Assembly: GCA_965153355.1 (NCBI GenBank)
Contig: OZ231126.1
Span: 104,346,001 to 104,410,000 of the forward strand
Length of the DNA stretch: 64,000 nt
Direction of reading: 5' to 3'
DNA from: Flaccisagitta enflata
Lineage: Eukaryota > Chaetognatha > Sagittoidea > Aphragmophora
The notes beneath the pieces are model-generated. The model did not search any database and was not told the origin of the DNA. It worked only from the letters and a program-made list of their open reading frames with translations. Of the stretch, positions 47,016 to 62,165 are shown piece by piece. Within the stretch, counting starts at the first letter, position 1. The number at the start of each line of letters is the position of its first letter. The position numbers and the translations under genes are program-made.

Positions 47016-47310
47016 TCTGGGTAATTTCAAGCGTTGAGTTGTAAATCCGTCTGCTTTTGGAAATCTGTTTTCAAAATAGAAACGTATATATGAATTTCAT
47101 ATGTTTACGTATATGGCTTCGATGCTTGTGAGAAATCAGTATAGAAATTTATTTGCGATCAATTGAAAACCAGAGTCTACGGCTAGATGTTGTCGAATTA
47201 CAAAAGAGAAAGGGGCATGGGTTTTGCTTGTGACTTTCTGCCGTTTGTAAAAAAATATATTTTCTGTGTCACCCTTTGTATGTCGATCTAGTACTTTGCT
47301 TGTAGGTGAA
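47016..47310. other. upstream region of family P member 1
   Basis: About 300 bp, AT-rich. No TATA box was clear. A possible acceptor (TTTTGAAAACAG) lies near 47,070 on the minus strand. Confidence 0.35.
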
Positions 47311-49950
<2,640 letters not shown>

Positions 49951-50895
49951 GAAAGGAGAGGAGGTGTTATTGTTGCATTCATTGTTTTGTTATTGTTATT
50001 TGGTTGTCAAAGGATCTTATGGTTATTGTGTTTGGAATTGAGTAGTTCGATCTAAGTGCCGGCGAAGATGACGACTATGACGATGACGATCCTGTCTGGT
50101 GGACGGTTGGACGATGACGATGATGATGTTGACAGTTATGATGGTAGGCGATATGAATTATGGTGACCTATTTCATATGGTATATTGTGATGAAAACAAC
50201 GATGTTAATGATTATATTGGCAGTTGACACGAAAGATGATGCTGTATTCGGTTGTGATATCGATCCCGTTTATGACGAATGTGACGACGTTGATGATGAT
50301 GGTGAAAAGAGCATTGATGACTATGAAAGATCCAAGTGATGAAAGTGTTAGTGGTTGTGACGACTGGCATGTTGATGGTGACCATGTGGGATGTGATGAA
50401 GCTGATGACAACGGCGATGATGACGGTGATTCTAACGATTATGTTGCTATTTTTTTGTTTGGCGATGACGACGACGGCGATGACGGCGACGATGACGTCG
50501 ATGACGATGATGATGACGATGAATATGTGTTGATGTCGACAGCGATAACAACGATGAGAAAATGATGATGATGATGATGTTGACGATGACTATGATGACG
50601 ATGTCGATGAATATGTGTTGATGATGATGATGTTGATGACGATGACGACGACGATGATGATGACGACGACGACGATGGTTACGGTGGTGATGATGGGGAC
50701 GATGATGATGATGTAGTCGGTGTTAGAGCCCTTGACGAGGATTATGCGAGGATTGATTTCCAATCTTGACGACAAAGATGACGGTTCTCCAAATGTTAAC
50801 AAAGGGGAGGTTGGACGGCGTATTGTCGGGTTGCGGTGATCGTCGATTGTTCGTGAGTGGGTACGACAAAAGTCTTGTCTCGAGCCTACTTGGTC
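49951..50895. repeat. GAT/GAC-rich degenerate repeat and promoter-proximal sequence
   Basis: 50,060-50,720 is a degenerate GATGATGACGACGATG repeat that gives Asp- or Met-rich frames. From about 50,730 the sequence is unique and leads to the plus-strand gene. Confidence 0.75.
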
Positions 50896-50897
50896 TT

Positions 50898-50904
50898 TAT
50901 AAAA
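50898..50904 (+). promoter_or_regulatory. TATA box of the 51-kb gene
   Basis: TATAAAA stands 108 bp before the ATG at 51,012, in unique sequence with GC-richer flanks. It would place transcription start near 50,930. Confidence 0.55.
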
Positions 50905-51011
50905 CGTGGGGTCCCTTGTTTTGATCATTTATGAGACTTTTTAATGCATGAGATTTAGCCCTTCGTAAATAACATCTACTCAAACGGAAAGAAAAAAAAA
51001 ACAAGGTCATA

Positions 51012-53807
<2,796 letters not shown>

Positions 53808-54200
53808 TGCCTACCCGTTCTGTTTGCGTTTTCGTGGTTCATCGTCTTCGTCTTGTCGTCCTCCAGAGTTTTCCTGTATTCGGGAAGACAGTAGATAACA
53901 TTTTATTCGTGTTTTCCTTAATTTGATTTTAGTGTGTTATCGCACTCATGGTTGAGCTTGCTATGAGGGACTAATGAAAGGGTTTAATACCTTCTGTTTT
54001 AGTGTTTGTTTGTTTACGTCTTCAAATCGACATTAACAGCAGCCCAGCTATGGTGGGTGAAACTTGGAATCTTTATTTTTTATAAGTAGTGGATAAGGAA
54101 TGAAATTGTGTTGTATCCCTTTTTTTTTTGAGACTCTGTAATTACCCCTGTTTTATGTACATAAGAAAAGAATTGTGTGCCGTGATGTAAGTCTAATAAA
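53808..54200 (+). terminator. 3' untranslated region and AATAAA of the 51-kb gene
   Basis: Unique sequence after TGA; AATAAA at 54,195-54,200 is followed by a T-rich element. Supports the end of the transcript near 54,215. Confidence 0.6.
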
Positions 54201-54236
54201 AGAGTGATCATTTTTCCTTGGCTAAGTTGGCTTTCT

Positions 54237-54242
54237 TTTATT
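54237..54242 (-). terminator. polyadenylation signal, minus strand
   Basis: TTTATT on the plus strand is AATAAA on the minus strand. It would serve the zinc-finger gene (stop at 54,723) with a 480-nt 3' region and lies only about 40 bp from the opposing signal. Confidence 0.4.
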
Positions 54243-54722
54243 CTTCTTGAGAGAGGAAATACGCCTCTATGTCTGCAAAGTGTTTACGTCTCTGACCCAA
54301 CGTATAGGCTAAATATAAAGGCGATAGAGAGAAGAAAAGGAAAATGACCCTACATCCATAAGTGACGTATTAGTGGATATTTCGCCCTTGGAATGAAATT
54401 TCACATAAATTGTTTGGGTGGTGATGCCCGAGTTATGCCATTAGGAGCTGTTTAGTTAGTTAAAAAGGTTAATAAAAAAAACCGTTAGGATGAAAAGTCG
54501 TTTCCTATCTGAAAGTAAAGTCAAAGGAGGGTTACCAACCCTGCAGCTCTATTCGTTTGTCTTCCTTTCCTTTTCCTATTCTTTTTTTGTGGGGGGGGGG
54601 AACAGTGTGGGTTATTTTCTTTTTTCTTTGATCGCATGTATGTATGTTTAACTGTGGTAATGCGTAGTGTAGCTTGTTCTAATCTAAGTATCTAAGGATA
54701 GGTCTGGATTTTGTGTGTGGAT

Positions 54723-55406
54723 CTAGTCGTGGGTTGGAAGGCTTTCCACGAATTTCTGGACACTACTCCAGTATGCCCTTTGTTGATGGCGCTTCCCTTC
54801 CATGTGACATTTTAGCTGGCAGTTGTAGGCGCAGCTGTAGTTGCAAAGCTGGCAGGAGAAGGTCTTCAGGTGGACGCGTCTAACATGGTTTGTGTATTTG
54901 CGTGCTTCGTCGAAGATCTTTGGGCAGAAAGGGCAGATTTGCTGGCTTTTTATCTTCTTATGGGCAATCCCTTTGTGAGACCTTAGATTTTCCTCGTTAT
55001 CAAAAATTTTGTAGCACATGTTGCATTTTGCAACCTGTCCCAAGTCTTTTGCAAGATCATCTGATGTTATCTCAGAAAGAGAACCGCTCCAAGTAATGAA
55101 GGGGGGTGTGACTTTCGGTGACGCTGGTTCTTGAATTCGCTCGTCGATGATCAATTTTGGGCTTTGTGGGTAAAAGTTTTCAAATGGGTCCAGAGGGATT
55201 GTGGTTGAGTCACAATTGGCCTCTTTTATCTGCCCAAATCGAGTGATCTGTTTGTGACCGCTATTGCAGTTCTGGTTATAGTTTGCCTGCATGATGAGAG
55301 TCCTTAGTTTTGGCAGATAGAGGTAATCTAAAGGTTCTAGAGGCTGGGTTTGATCTGGGAGTGGAAAAAAACTATATACTACACAAGATTCAAGCATTGT
55401 TGGCAT
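54723..55406 (-). CDS. three-finger C2H2 zinc-finger protein (227 aa)
   Basis: Starts at ATG 55,406 after an in-frame stop (TAG at 55,427-55,425). Three C2H2 fingers lie in the C-terminal half: CNMC...HKGIAH (128-149), CPFC...HVRRVH (158-179) and CQLC...HMEGKRH (185-207), all with 12 residues between the Cys and His pairs. The linkers are not the TGEKP type. The N-terminal half is Pro/Asp-rich with no domain. Finger proteins of this kind bind nucleic acid in the nucleus; the target is unknown. A pyrimidine tract ending CCACTCCCAG near residue 19 could be an acceptor, so the first residues may be wrong. Confidence 0.75.
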   Translation of the reverse strand: MPTMLESCVVYSFFPLPDQTQPLEPLDYLYLPKLRTLIMQANYNQNCNSGHKQITRFGQIKEANCDSTTIPLDPFENFYPQSPKLIIDERIQEPASPKVTPPFITWSGSLSEITSDDLAKDLGQVAKCNMCYKIFDNEENLRSHKGIAHKKIKSQQICPFCPKIFDEARKYTNHVRRVHLKTFSCQLCNYSCAYNCQLKCHMEGKRHQQRAYWSSVQKFVESLPTHD

Positions 55407-55495
55407 TGTGTAACGCTGCTCTATCTAACAAGAGATTTATTCTATTGGCATCAATGTCATGAGATTACAACATTTACTCAAACCGAACGAACTTA
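55407..55495. other. upstream of zinc-finger gene
   Basis: No TATA box recognised. AGATTTATTCTATTGGCATC near 55,431 resembles CTCTACCGGCTCCAATTTC near 55,820, hinting at an old duplication. Confidence 0.3.
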
Positions 55496-56158
55496 GACTT
55501 GTTTAGTTCCTAGGTTGACATAGAATGACTTAGGGCAACCTAGAATGACCCGAAAAGATGTATAGGATAATGTCGATCAAATTGATAACAATGAACCAAA
55601 ATGACTAAGGAAATCCCAAAGTGACCCAGATTGTCTAGAATTATTAAGAGAGACCCAAAATGATTCAGATTGACCTCAAATGACTGAGACAGCAATAAGA
55701 TTTACTTAAAAAAAGGAGGCAAAGAAACCCATTAACTAAAATGTCGCCAATGATCAAGAATGACTCAAATTTATCCAGATTTACCTAAAATGACTCCAAA
55801 CTACTAAAAAAGACACACTCTACCGGCTCCAATTTCATGAGATTCCGACTAAGGATGACTAAAGATGATTAAGGATGAATTAAAATGACCTAAAATAGCT
55901 TTGAAAGACTTAAAAAACACTAGAAAGATGTAAATTCGCTAATTATCATGACCCAAAGTCACTTTGAATAACTTAGAATGACTTAGAATTACTTAGAAGG
56001 ACTTAGAATGGCTCAGAATGACTCAAAATGACTTGAGATGATCCCAATGACTATAAATGATGCAGAAAAACAAAGTTTTACAGACGGACCGGCGGACCGA
56101 CCAACGGACGGACCAACCAACCGATTCAGTGGGTCATAGTCGCGTGCATGCCACTAAA
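55496..56158 (-). repeat. AATGACTTAG array inside a minus-strand dispersed element
   Basis: Degenerate 10-bp units (AGAATGACTT, AAATGACTCA) run to about 56,060. They are followed by GGACCGGCGGACCGACC-type sequence and the minus-strand head AGTGGCATGCACGCGACT (one stem mismatch) at 56,151-56,134. Confidence 0.75.
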
Positions 56159-56400
56159 AAAATATTTTAAACAAAGATGTCAAAAGGAGGAAAAGATGTT
56201 TGAAGTTGACTGAAACGCCTGGGAACCATTTTTGAAAAGATCCATATTGAGATAAAATGATCAAAATAAAAGGTTATAAAGTGACGTAACGTATCGAGAA
56301 ACGAATAGAGAACTAAGCATCGCTGATCTACGGACTAACGGGCCGACCTATTAGCTAAGTCTGGCCTAAATTGGTTTGCCCGTCTTAGTTCTGGCTCAAA
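56159..56400. other. no gene seen
   Basis: Spacer downstream of family P member 2. Confidence 0.3.
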
Positions 56401-57045
56401 TTACGCGATTTGAGGAAAGCTTGGTTTAAGTCGTATTTGGGGAAGCTGGATTCCGGCTTTCATTTCTACGTCCGGTGATTCCTGTTTCTTGAAGACAATA
56501 ACCGATTCTCCGTCCTGCGGATCGAGTGGGAAACTGCCGTTTTCCGCGTTTTCGAAGAGCAAGTGGGGAAGTATGGAGGTTTTGTAGTCCGGAGATCCCT
56601 CGATTTTCACTTTGGCTTTTATTTTTACTTTCCAAGAGCGGGTAGAGTCATTTTCCGTTTCGGTTTTGGCGACAATCAAATTTTCTGCATTTTCTGAGCC
56701 TTTCACGGTAAATGTTTTCTGTTTAGCTTCTGTTTCGAGGGTCAGGTAAATTTTACACCACTTTCCACCGCTCAGGATCATGGCACCTCGTTGGCGGGTT
56801 GTCTTGCGGAAGTTCCTTCTTCGTTGGACTAAACGCCCTCTTTTGGTTTTCCTAATGTTACGCATGTGAGTGAAATGATTTTTGTTGTTCCATGAAAACA
56901 TATCTAAGTTTCCTTCTTTGTACTTCTCTATGTCTTTTGGGGGTGGGCTGGTGCCAAACCATTTTTGAGTTATTATGCCACAGCCCTCTAATCCTCGATC
57001 AATATCTTGTGATATTTCGTATGGCATTTGGGTTTCATCCATCAT
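56401..57045 (-). CDS. unknown protein, family P member 2 (214 aa)
   Basis: I take the ATG at 57,045 (MMDETQMPYE) because the spacing to the PY pair matches the start of member 3. The frame also stays open upstream to a strong acceptor (TTTTCTTCAATTTTAG, ending 57,097), so a 5' exon is possible. Order: acidic start with RGLEGCG; a basic segment rich in RK (around residues 68-90); GGKWCKIYLTLETEA and FTVKGS; SWKVKIKAKVKIEG; then LLFENAENGSFPLDP and a C-terminal tail with LPQIRLKPS. The alternating hydrophobic pattern suggests a beta-sandwich-like fold (inference). The motif WxVKIxAKVK...FENA...FPL[DN]P is shared closely with member 3 and loosely with member 1. Confidence 0.72.
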   Translation of the reverse strand: MMDETQMPYEISQDIDRGLEGCGIITQKWFGTSPPPKDIEKYKEGNLDMFSWNNKNHFTHMRNIRKTKRGRLVQRRRNFRKTTRQRGAMILSGGKWCKIYLTLETEAKQKTFTVKGSENAENLIVAKTETENDSTRSWKVKIKAKVKIEGSPDYKTSILPHLLFENAENGSFPLDPQDGESVIVFKKQESPDVEMKAGIQLPQIRLKPSFPQIA

Positions 57046-57099
57046 CAAAGGTTCTTTCTTTTTGTCAATGCGTTTTGATAGAAGACAGGATTTTGTCTA

Positions 57100-58925
57100 A
57101 AATTGAAGAAAATATAGGCTAATTAGAATATGATAGGCATTGGAATCTTTTCCTCTGTTTATGTACTCTTACTTAAGCCTGACTAAAGGAAACTAAAACC
57201 AGACTAAAACCCAGACTAGGCCTACAATGACGTAAAAGGGCAAGACTAAGCGTTGCGGACTTTGAAATGACCCATAGTGACTCAAAATGAATTACAATGA
57301 ATTACAGTATCACTGATTCTACAGCGACCTAAAATTATTTAAAACGATGTTAAATTGGCAATCAAAGGAAGAAAGGAAAAAAAAAAAATGATGAAAAATT
57401 AAAACTCCAGAGGAAAAAAAACAAAGAAAATGCTTATGGGTCGCGTGCAAGAGAAAAAAAAGAATTGATTTGATTTTTTTTTTTTTTAATTGCCCTAGAC
57501 TGACTGAGAAAGGACCTAGAATGACTTAAGATGATTTGGAATGACGTAGAATGATTTAGAATGACTTAAGATGGTTCAAAGGACAAAAGTTACTAAAGTG
57601 ACAATAATGTTCTAAAATTATTTAGAACGACTTAGAATGACCTAAAACAGCTTAGAATGACCTAGAATGACTTAAAAAAAAGACTTAAATTGTTCCAAAA
57701 TGATGTAGAGGACTATATTGACCAAAGTCACAAAAATAACTGAATGGCTCAAAATTACTAAGAATGATTTAAAAGACTCGGAATGACTCAAATGATTGAG
57801 GAAGACTTAGAAAGACTTAAAATGATGCCAAGGACCAAAGTTACCAAAATGACAATAATGTTCCAAAATGACCTAGAATGACTCCGAATGACTTAAAACA
57901 ACCCAGAATGATTTAGAATGACTTAAAAAGACTTAGAGTGTCTTAACATGATGTGAAGGACTATATTGACTAAAGTTACGAAAAAATGACTGAATGGCTC
58001 AAAATTTCTAAGAATGACTTAAAAGACTCGGAACGACTCAAATGACTGAGAAAGACTTAGAATGACTTAAAATGATGCAAAGGACTAAAGTTACTAAAAT
58101 GACAACAATGTTCTAAAATGATTTAGAATGACTCAGAATGACTTAAAACAACTTAGAAAGACTTAGAATGACTTAAAAGACTTAAAGTGTCTTAAGATGA
58201 TGTAAAGGACTATATTGACCAAAGTCACAAAAAAATGACTGAATGGGTCAAAATTACTGAGAATGACTTAAAATGACTCGGAAAGACTAAAAAAAAAATG
58301 GTTGAGAATGACTTACAATGACCTAAAATGATGCAAAAAGGATCAAACCCACCAAAATGACCATAATTACTTAAAAAGATTTAGAATGACTTAGAATGAT
58401 CCAGAATGACTTAAAATGACTTGGAATGACTTAGAATGACTTAAAATGACTGAGAAAGACTTAGAAAGACTCAAAATGACGCAAAGGACCAAAGTTACCA
58501 AAGTTACAACAATGTCCCCAAAATGATCTAGAATGACTCAGAATTACCAAAGACAACTTAGAATGGCTTAGAATTACTTGAAAAGACCTAAAATGTCTCA
58601 AGATGGCGCAAAGGACTATATTGACTAAAATCTCAAAATGACTGAATGGTTGAAAACTAAGAATGACTTTAAATGACTTAGAAAGACTAAAAACAAAATG
58701 ACTGAGAATGACTTACAATGACCTAAAATGATCCAAAGGACTAAATTTACTAAAATAACAATGATGACTTAAAATGACTTAAAATGATTTAGAATGATCT
58801 AGAATGACTTAAAATGACTTGGAATGATTTAGAATGACTTAAAATGACCTGGAATGATTCAAAATGACTCAGAATTGCTTAAAATGACTTAAACTGATCT
58901 CAAATAGACCATGTACAAAACCCAA
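57100..58925. repeat. AATGACTTAA array with higher-order repeats of about 248 bp
   Basis: Degenerate 10-bp units fill about 1.5 kb. CTATATTGAC recurs at 57,713, 57,961, 58,210 and 58,616 (spacings 248, 249 and 406), each with GACTGAATGG and AATGTTC landmarks. No coding sequence. Confidence 0.85.
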
Positions 58926-58934
58926 AGTGTTGAG

Positions 58935-59030
58935 GACACATGGACTGTCTAACTGCCTGAATGACTGACCATCCGGACGACTGATTGACCGACAAAAAGG
59001 GCGTAGGGTTGCGTACTTGCGACTAAAACT
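58935..59030 (-). repeat. dispersed element, head (minus strand), abutting the array
   Basis: Head read on the minus strand: AGTCGCAAGTACGCAACC, then TACGCCC and GTCGGTCAATCAGTCG. It stands to the AATGACTTAA array as the heads at 56.1 and 18.2 kb do. Confidence 0.65.
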
Positions 59031-59252
59031 CGGGATGCCATGCAATGAAACTAAAAGAGGTAAAAAAGGACTCAATGTGATATGAAACAACAAAGAAACA
59101 CTTTCGAAGCTGAATATTCATTAGCAATTACGACAAAGTAGATGGTACAAGATAATTCCTGCCCCTTGGTAGAGACGCAGAAGACAATGTTCACTTTATT
59201 TTGCTATGGATTTTCCTCATAAAATTTTGACTAAAGAAGGTAGTTATTACTT
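59031..59252. other. no gene seen
   Basis: Short spacer at the 3' side of family P member 3. Confidence 0.3.
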
Positions 59253-60100
59253 CTAGTAAGAAAGCGGATTGGACGTGATTCTGGAAAGCTTGAATGCTAC
59301 GCTATTGGGTCTCCCTCTGGTTCGTTCGTAGACAAGGGTGGTCCCGCCGTCCTGACTTGGATTGAGAGGAAAAAGAGTACCAGGGGCGTTTTCGCATTGC
59401 AGGAAACGGGTTGGTTCTGCGTTAGAGTTTGTAACCATTACTGTGGCTGTAATTTTAAGGTCACTCATTTTTTTAGGAGCCAAAAGGCGGGGTGAAAGTA
59501 ACTTGCGGGAGTTTGATTGCCATTTTGTCGGTGTTTCCCTTGGAGCGTTTGTAGTTGAGGTGGTTTCCCCATTTCCCCGTGGATTGAGAGGGAATCGAGT
59601 CCCAGGAGCATTTTCGAAGTGCAGGAAACGAGCGAGTTTTGATCCGATGTTCACAGTCTTGACTTTGGCTGTTATTTTAACAGTCCAACTTCCATCAGCG
59701 TCATTCTCATCTTCTGTTGCTGCGATTTTGAGCGGAGCGTTGTTATTTCCAAGATCGATGCGGAGAGGTTCTTGTTCAGCTTTGGTGCTGAGTGTCATGG
59801 TCACAAGGCATATGCCGTCGTTAGTAACGAGCGTTACACGTTTGCTTTCGTGTGTTGATCTTATCTTCTTTCTTTGTTGGATTTTGCTATTGCTCACACC
59901 CGTTTTCCTATCGGTGACAAATGTGTCTTTTCTCGATGTTTCAGAGGATCTAATTTTGTATCCCCCTTCTTCACTCTCTTCAATTTCATCAGAAAAGCCG
60001 TAGCCATCTAGTCTTGGTACACCACATTGAAGCTCTCACTTTCTCGGTGAACTTTATGCGCGGTTTGGTATGGTGTTGATTTTTTTGTTACGTGAGCCAT
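59253..60100 (-). pseudogene. unknown protein, family P member 3, frameshifted, with duplicated domain
   Basis: The main frame (60,035-59,253) is open without any ATG near its start. The expected start, ATG at 60,100-60,098 (MAHVTKKSTPY), lies in another frame that stays open to TAG at 60,010-60,008, so the two overlap by 28 nt and one base appears missing. Downstream come RLDGYGFSDE, a basic stretch, GICLVTMTLSTKAEQ, SWTVKITAKVK and FLHFENAPGTRFPLNP. The last motif then repeats after about 70 residues (DLKITATVMV, FLQCENAPGTLFPLNP), so the conserved domain is present twice. Possible explanations are a recent inactivating deletion, a sequencing error, or an unrecognised intron; no slippery heptamer is seen at the overlap. 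Confidence 0.68.
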
Positions 60101-60275
60101 TATGGATTTATTAGTTTTCCCTCTCGTACAACTCAGCTTAATATTAGGACTAGTGTTGTTCTGAAATTAAAGGATATGAGGCAGATTATTAGTTATGTGG
60201 AAGTGATAGGAAGATAACGCTACCGACATAGTACGGCAGGCTGTACATTTGCTGATTTGTGTCATGGTTTTCTCT
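60101..60275. other. no gene seen
   Basis: Probable 5' flank of member 3. No clear TATA box. Confidence 0.3.
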
Positions 60276-60548
60276 CTATGGATTGTCTGTAGGTTTCTTG
60301 TTCAGTTCTGTGATACCCAGGGAATTTTCTCCGTTCTCATTCGCGTGTAGAGGGGACATCTCATGAAGGTTAAAAGAATGAAGGTTAAGTTCCTTCCATT
60401 TCCCGGTTTTTGATATTTTGCAGCCTAGGCTCCTATAAAGGTGGGCAGTACGCCGCCAAGATATGAAGTTTAGCTCATATTTCCAGAGCGGTTTTGACCA
60501 GATTGCAGGCATGTTTGCTTGTTTACATTGACTATACCCGTTGTGCAA
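60276..60548 (-). other. open stretch, possible degenerate gene fragment
   Basis: 90 open codons without ATG at the left border (first ATG at 60,512). KTGKWKELNL and HANENGENSLG faintly echo the GGKWCKIYL and FENAENGSFPL motifs of family P in the same order, so this could be an eroded fourth copy. Chance similarity cannot be excluded. Confidence 0.18.
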
Positions 60549-60887
60549 GATTCTATTCTACGTCAATCGAAATGAGTATATTGAAATCAACAGAAATTTT
60601 TATAATGTATTGAATTGCTTTATTGATGAAGTACATATATATGTGAGAGGCAACATTGAAATAATTTGGCAGGGTAGAGTTGAGGCTACGTAAGGCTTGA
60701 GTTTGCAATAACGAGCAAATTTGAATGGGTAATTATGAATGTATGACAAAATAATATTTGAGTAATGAAAGTCATTGGTGAACTAAAAAAGAGATGTTGT
60801 GACAAATTAAAGCGTTATCAGCTCTTTGAGGTTACACAATGACAAACAAGGTAACAAGAAAAGGGTGGCTTAAAGGTCTTTGCATAT
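60549..60887. other. intergenic; possible AATAAA signals (minus)
   Basis: Minus-strand AATAAA words at 60,893-60,888 (7 nt past the next gene's stop) and 60,624-60,619. Otherwise AT-rich and gene-free. Confidence 0.4.
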
Positions 60888-60899
60888 TTTATTTGTGTC

Positions 60900-61694
60900 T
60901 TAGAATTTGAAGGCCGTCTCAAATTTTTGGTTAACGATGTTGCCTTTCGATATTCCTTGGACATTCACGCTTTTGACCTCATCTGGCGCTTCATCGTTTT
61001 GCCATTTGAGTACCTCAAAGAGCGCCTGTTGCCCCAAGTAATTGAGGTGTACTCCGTCGGGTGCGAAGAATTCATCCCGAAGTCCCACTACGGTGCTCCC
61101 TTCCAGGGACTTTTCTTCTTGTTCTTCAATCTTCAGAGTGTGCGATTGCTCATTTGGTAGAGACAAGCCTTTGTTTTCCGTGGTGAATATCTTCCAAGTG
61201 GATACGTGGCGATGCCGCGTGGGATGCACACGTACCATATCAAAATAAAGTTGCCTAACGCCGTTCGCAAATTTCCCATCCACGCTTCTCCTTGGTATGA
61301 TGTCCAACGTACGGACTTCCATGTCGGGTATTTCCGATAATGTCCAACTTGCTATGTGGTCCATCCAAGCTGCAAGCTCTTCCCTTGTCATGGTTATCTT
61401 GATTTTATTCCTCTCGCGTCTCCCATAGTCGTTACCTCCCAGGAGCAGTATGATTCGTGTAATTCTTTTCAGGCGGTTTTCGGCTTTCTTCTTCAATATG
61501 GCAAACTCGCCATGACCTACTCCGCCACCTGAGATAGAAGTAATGTTCGCTCCTGGGAGGCTTCTCATAAACTGTTTCAAGTGTGAAGACCCTAGGTACC
61601 ACGTCTCTGCATCTTCATGCCATTCTTCTCTCGCCCACTTCCAACCTTTCGCTCCTCTCTCAAGTAGGGTATCACACCAGTATCCGCTTTCCAT
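60900..61694 (-). CDS. SGNH/GDSL-type hydrolase-like protein (264 aa)
   Basis: Starts at ATG 61,694 after an in-frame TAG and ends at TAA 60,902-60,900. The SGNH blocks are in order: block I LGSSH with candidate nucleophile Ser37 (the usual GDS reads GSS), glycine-rich block II GGGVGHG (56-62), block III LLLGGND (Gly87, Asn88), and block V DGVHLN with Asp213 and His216. Length fits the superfamily. Known SGNH enzymes cut ester bonds of acyl or acetyl substrates; the substrate here cannot be told. No signal peptide, so probably intracellular. SGNH domains of this short-motif type also occur in transposon-associated proteins of invertebrates, which fits the setting. A Lys/Glu tail after residue 225 is extra. 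Confidence 0.72.
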   Translation of the reverse strand: MESGYWCDTLLERGAKGWKWAREEWHEDAETWYLGSSHLKQFMRSLPGANITSISGGGVGHGEFAILKKKAENRLKRITRIILLLGGNDYGRRERNKIKITMTREELAAWMDHIASWTLSEIPDMEVRTLDIIPRRSVDGKFANGVRQLYFDMVRVHPTRHRHVSTWKIFTTENKGLSLPNEQSHTLKIEEQEEKSLEGSTVVGLRDEFFAPDGVHLNYLGQQALFEVLKWQNDEAPDEVKSVNVQGISKGNIVNQKFETAFKF

Positions 61695-61734
61695 TTTGAT
61701 TCTGACTACCGTCTAGGTAGTCTGTTTATTTTGT

Positions 61735-62135
61735 CAATAGTCACTCAGCGGTCACATGGAAACTAGTCAGATATCGGGAACTCAGAAAGGATTTTGAGTC
61801 AACTCCATAAGGCAGTAGTTACTCAGAGGTACCATGGAATCCTAGTGACGGAAACTCAGAGGGCGCATGGATTTCACTCCTTCAACGGTAGTGGACGCTC
61901 AAAAATACCAAGGAACCCTATTGATAGTAACTCAGAGGCAACATGGATCCTATTTATGATTTCTGTGATTAGTTGTTGTCACAGTGCGTGAAGGGGGTGG
62001 TTCCTCAGCGGTCGCATGGAAACTGCTTTTGTTGGGAAACTCAGAGGATGCATGGAAGTTGTTCCTTCCAGAGGAAAAGTTACTCAGTGGCACCATGGAA
62101 TTCCAGCGACAGAAACTCAGAGGTGACATGGAAAT
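61735..62135. repeat. 37-bp degenerate minisatellite, about 11 units
   Basis: Core ACTCAGAGGNNNCATGGAA recurs every 36-38 bp just upstream of the SGNH gene. The spacers between cores are more variable than the cores. Confidence 0.85.
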
Positions 62136-62165
62136 CACCTGTCGCAGGGCGTCCCCCACTTGGCG

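Noticed and set aside
59362-60003. Plus-strand frame of 213 codons opposite family P member 3
   Set aside because: It is the antisense shadow of the better supported minus-strand frame, which carries the repeated FENAPGT motif.
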